From contig JAPWUT010000060.1 in assembly GCA_028275425.1 (NCBI GenBank), forward strand, positions 1 to 8,743: a DNA stretch of 8,743 bases. Direction: 5' to 3'. Of the stretch, positions 6,391-8,743 are shown piece by piece (position 1 is the first letter of the stretch; each line of letters opens with the position of its first letter). A program made the translations under genes and the position numbers. Source of the DNA: Anaerolineae bacterium. GTDB lineage: Bacteria; Chloroflexota; Anaerolineae; SpSt-600. The notes below the pieces were generated by a model. The model searched no databases. It was not told the DNA's origin and saw only the letters and a list, made by a program, of their open reading frames with translations.

Positions 6391-7371
6391 ATGAGCTTGG
6401 CCAAAGTCTTTGAGGAGCACCCCGAACGCCGATACATTGAGTTTGGAGGGAAAGGGGGGCTGGGCAAAACTACCCTTTCCGCCGCTACTGCTTACTGGTT
6501 GGCTAAAAAGGGCTACAAAGTCTTAGTCTTCTCGGTTGACCCGCAGGCAAGCCTTTCGGATATATTCCAAAGGGATATTTTCGGCAAAGGGGCAGTTGAG
6601 ATTATCCCCGGCCTCTTTGCCCAGGAAATTGACGCCGATAAGCGCATAAAGGAGTATCAGGACGAAATCCGGCGCAAAATCCTGGATATGTATGGCCTGG
6701 ACAAGGTCCCAGACGAAGTAGAGCGGTATATCCAGGCTGCTGCCGCCGAACCCGCTATGGAAGAGAGCGCAATCTTTGACCAGGTCGTGGACATCGTGGT
6801 CAAGGGCGACTACGATTACTACATTTACGACCTGGTTCCCCTGGGCCACGCCCTCTATTACCTTAGCATGGCTACAGTCTACGACCAATGGATTGACAAG
6901 ATAACGAAACTTAGGCAGGAGATGGAGGAGTATTCCAAAGTTGCCTCCATCATGCAGCGCAAGAAGGAGTTTGAAGAGGACAAAATCCTCCGCGAGCTTC
7001 AAGAAATCCGCTACCGGATAAACACTTCCTCCAGCATCTTGACCGACCGGGAGAAGACTGCCTTCTTCTTCGTGATTATCCCTGAGGAGATGGCTATCCT
7101 GGATACCGAGAAGGCAGCTAAGCTCTTCGCCAAATACAAAGTCCCAATCTCCGGCTACGTGGTCAACCGAGTCCTCCCACCGGAACTGGAGAGCCAGAAC
7201 ATCCCCGAATACCTTCGCTACCGTTTGGAGATGCAGAAGAAGCACTTGGCTACCATAAAGGAGAAGTTCGGCGACCAAGTGTTGGCCTACGTACCGGAAT
7301 TTGAGCGGGACATAACCGGCTTGGACATGATTCACCGAGTAGCCGAAGTCCTTTTCGGCAAGATTGATTGA
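6391..7371 (+). CDS. ArsA/Get3-like ATPase, first paralogue (altered switch II)
   Basis: 326 residues, a single SIMIBI-class ATPase domain. Deviant Walker A GGKGGLGKTT at 19-28 keeps the signature Lys21, which in Get3 reaches across the dimer. Switch I reads SVDPQASLSD (48-57), keeping the catalytic-type Asp50 but losing the usual His of DPAHSL. Switch II reads DLVPLGHALYYL (147-158) where ArsA/Get3 proteins have DTAPTGHTLRLL. VVNR with Asn259 matches the adenine-binding Asn, and the end (FERDITGLDMIHRVAEVLFG) matches the family's A-loop tail. No Cys at all: no arsenite site and no Get3-type CxxC zinc site. The segment at 165-210 is strongly charged, not the Met-rich groove of eukaryotic Get3. 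Start 6391 has GGAGGTG at 6380-6386. With the second ATPase it probably forms a heterodimer; a role in membrane-protein targeting is inference. An arsenic pump is unlikely: no arsB, arsD or arsR nearby. Confidence 0.93.
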   Translation: MSLAKVFEEHPERRYIEFGGKGGLGKTTLSAATAYWLAKKGYKVLVFSVDPQASLSDIFQRDIFGKGAVEIIPGLFAQEIDADKRIKEYQDEIRRKILDMYGLDKVPDEVERYIQAAAAEPAMEESAIFDQVVDIVVKGDYDYYIYDLVPLGHALYYLSMATVYDQWIDKITKLRQEMEEYSKVASIMQRKKEFEEDKILRELQEIRYRINTSSSILTDREKTAFFFVIIPEEMAILDTEKAAKLFAKYKVPISGYVVNRVLPPELESQNIPEYLRYRLEMQKKHLATIKEKFGDQVLAYVPEFERDITGLDMIHRVAEVLFGKID

Positions 7372-7387
7372 GGGGAGGGGGTAAGCC

Positions 7388-8371
7388 ATGCTGAAGATAG
7401 AGAAAAACATGGTTCAGTTCATGAGGGAGCATCCTAACCTTAAGTATGTTTTCTTCGGAGGGAAAGGAGGCGTAGGGAAAACCGTTCTGGCTGGGGCTGC
7501 CGCTTTGTGGTTTGCTGAGCAGGGCAAGCGCACCCTTCTGGCTTCCACCAATCCTGTCCATAGCTTAACAAGCCTCTTGTGCCAAGACGTATTCGGGAAG
7601 CCAACCCCTGTGCAAGGTGTCCATAACCTTATAGCCTACGAAATTGACACCAAGGACACGATTGAGCGCTCCAAGCGGGAAATCCGGGAGAAGATTGAGT
7701 GGTTCCTCAAGTATGCTGATATAAAGACCAGGGCCGACGAGTTCGTGGAATCGGCCACTATGAACCCGGCCTTTGAAGAATCGGCCATGTTTGAGAACAT
7801 GGTTGACCTTATGTTCAAGGATGAATACGAAGTCTACGTATTTGACACAGCCCCCACGGCTAACGCTCGTCGGCTCTTGGGGATGTCAAGCGTGTATTCA
7901 CTCTGGGTAGACAAGATGGTGGAGAGCCGGAAGGAAGCCCAATCCCTGCGCAAGCTCCTATCCTTCACCAAGAAAGAAGAAAAAGACCCGCTCATGGAAT
8001 ACCTCTTGAACTTCAGGGAGAGGATAAACAAGGCCAAGGCTCTCCTTACCGACCCGGAGAAGACGGCGTTCTTCTTCGTCACCCTTCCTGAGGCTCTCCC
8101 CATAGCCGTTATCCGCCGGTTCATCAACTGGTTCCAAGACTTCGGGATTCCGATCGGTGGCGTGATAGTCAACATGATGATTGACAAAAAGGCGGTAGGG
8201 GAGAATCCTCCGGAATTTGTTCTGAACCGGATAGCGGCACAAGAAAACTACTTAAAGCTTATTGAGGAGCTATTCAACGGTCTGGTGAGGGCCATAATAC
8301 CGCTCTACGAGACCGAAGTTTGCGGTGTAGAGAAGCTAAGGAGGACAGCCCAGGCCCTCTTTGGGGAATAA
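7388..8371 (+). CDS. ArsA/Get3-like ATPase, second paralogue (Asn in switch I)
   Basis: 327 residues, same fold and length as its neighbour. Walker A GGKGGVGKTV at 24-33 with Lys26 and Lys31; switch I STNPVHSL (53-60), in which Asn55 replaces the Asp of DPAHSL; switch II DTAPTANARRLL (153-164), with the DTAPT intact but GH changed to AN; Asn262 as likely base-binding Asn; a terminal PLYETEVCGVEKLRR-type A-loop. The Asn codon is AAT at 7550-7552. In yeast Get3 the equivalent Asp57-to-Asn change is the standard hydrolysis-deficient mutant, so this subunit may bind ATP without hydrolysing it, or rely on its partner. Two isolated Cys (65, 312) and no CxxC. Shared blocks with the first ATPase, such as EESA-[IM]-F and DREKTAFFF versus DPEKTAFFF, show common descent. 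The 16-base gap holds GGGGAGGGGG. It is the last gene before the terminator. Confidence 0.93.
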   Translation: MLKIEKNMVQFMREHPNLKYVFFGGKGGVGKTVLAGAAALWFAEQGKRTLLASTNPVHSLTSLLCQDVFGKPTPVQGVHNLIAYEIDTKDTIERSKREIREKIEWFLKYADIKTRADEFVESATMNPAFEESAMFENMVDLMFKDEYEVYVFDTAPTANARRLLGMSSVYSLWVDKMVESRKEAQSLRKLLSFTKKEEKDPLMEYLLNFRERINKAKALLTDPEKTAFFFVTLPEALPIAVIRRFINWFQDFGIPIGGVIVNMMIDKKAVGENPPEFVLNRIAAQENYLKLIEELFNGLVRAIIPLYETEVCGVEKLRRTAQALFGE

Positions 8372-8404
8372 GGCGGGGCAAATTCCACCCCGACCGAAAT
8401 TGCG

Positions 8405-8428
8405 AGGGGCGCTTCCAGCGCCCCTTTT
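8405..8428 (+). terminator. Rho-independent terminator of the ArsA-like operon
   Basis: AGGGGCGC (8405-8412), loop TTCCA (8413-8417), GCGCCCCT (8418-8425), then TTT. An 8-bp stem with a 5-base loop and a short T run, 34 bases after the stop of the second ATPase. It closes the operon before array C. Confidence 0.85.
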
Positions 8429-8464
8429 CCGTTAACATTAACCTCTCCGACCTAACCCCCTTGA

Positions 8465-8489
8465 CCCCCTTCCCTGCGAGGGAAGGGGG
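8465..8489. repeat. Perfect 11-bp inverted repeat just before array C
   Basis: CCCCCTTCCCT (8465-8475), loop GCG, AGGGAAGGGGG (8479-8489). No T run follows on either strand, so it does not look like an intrinsic terminator. It abuts the leader of array C and may belong to the same repeat family or to a separate palindromic element. Confidence 0.75.
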
Positions 8490-8743
8490 AAACTTTGGCG
8501 GGGCTCTCCTTTCTCCGCCTCGGAGCGGGACAAAACCTTGGCGAGCTCTAAGCCAGCGGGGGTGGGCAAACAGGGGTCCAGGGGGGCGAAGCCCCCTGGC
8601 AGGGGGTCTGGAGGATGTGCCCCCACAAAACTTTAAAAAGGGACAAGCAGCCACCTTAGCAACCCCGCCACGAGTGGGGCCCAAAACGCCGGCAAACCTT
8701 AAGCCCACGAGGGTGGGCAAAACGGGGGTCCAGGGGGCGAAGC
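8485..8743 (+). repeat. Repeat array C: leader, two cores and following spacer, continues past the window
   Basis: A leader (8485-8530) with GGGAAACTTTGGCGGGG and CGGAGCGGGAC resembles, after reverse complement, the leader of array A at about 795-850. Cores lie at about 8531-8570 and 8680-8721, 149 bases apart; the spacer contains GGGGGGCGAAGCCCCC, and a second copy of that spacer has begun when the window ends. The orientation is that of the upstream ATPase operon. The stretch 8372-8484 holds only the terminator and the inverted repeat; I see no gene after 8371. Confidence 0.88.

Noticed and set aside
6523..7410. 295-codon minus-strand open frame opposite the first ATPase gene
   Set aside because: A shadow of codon usage on the opposite strand; the plus-strand gene has clear motifs and a ribosome binding site.
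6391..8371. Arsenic resistance (ArsA pump subunit)
   Set aside because: Single-domain proteins without the arsenite-binding Cys residues, and no arsB, arsD, arsR or arsC nearby.
8274..8720. 148-codon minus-strand frame over the end of the second ATPase gene and array C
   Set aside because: It runs antisense to a certain gene and through the terminator and repeat; composition is repeat-derived.

Overview
The window looks like bacterial chromosome, moderately GC-rich. Starts are mostly well-spaced GGAGG-type ribosome binding sites and the promoters are sigma70-like. The gene content (a class-specific ABC ATPase, single-domain ArsA/Get3-like ATPases) and the many G-rich palindromic intergenic repeats would suit a thermophilic member of the Chloroflexota, for example an Anaerolineae relative. 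That is a guess from style; no marker gene here settles it.

Left half, minus strand (1-3807). The window opens inside queA (tRNA queuosine synthesis), of which only the N-terminal 128 codons are present. A gene-free stretch (386-884) holds repeat array A. Next comes a two-gene operon transcribed leftward: an alkaline-phosphatase-superfamily hydrolase (2590-3807), then a COG3044-type 'ABC-class' ATPase (885-2597). The two reading frames overlap by 8 bases.

Centre (3808-3923). A compact divergent promoter region. Rightward it carries a textbook promoter (TTGACT, 17 bases, TATAAT) for a radical SAM/SPASM enzyme (3924-5348) with an N-terminal winged-helix-like, probably peptide-binding, region. 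No precursor peptide gene is visible beside it. Repeat array B starts about 9 bases after its stop.

Right half, plus strand (5766-8371). This is the most interesting part: a four-gene operon with its own promoter and a clear intrinsic terminator. It encodes two paralogous 89-residue proteins sharing a nearly invariant hydrophobic block, followed by two paralogous single-domain ArsA/Get3-like ATPases. The ATPases have diverged in a complementary way. The first keeps the switch I Asp but has a rewritten switch II. The second keeps the DTAPT of switch II but has Asn where the catalytic switch I Asp should be. I infer an obligate ATPase heterodimer working with a pair of small, probably membrane-associated partners, analogous in layout to Get3 with its receptors. 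This is a hypothesis, not a known system I can name.

Three arrays of one GC-rich repeat family (465-850, 5357-5721, 8485-end) occupy the intergenic spaces after the ABC ATPase, the radical SAM gene and the second ArsA-like gene. In all three the repeat lies in the same orientation as the upstream gene, so it flips where transcription flips. Each array alternates a core of about 40 bases with a related spacer of about 95-110 bases.
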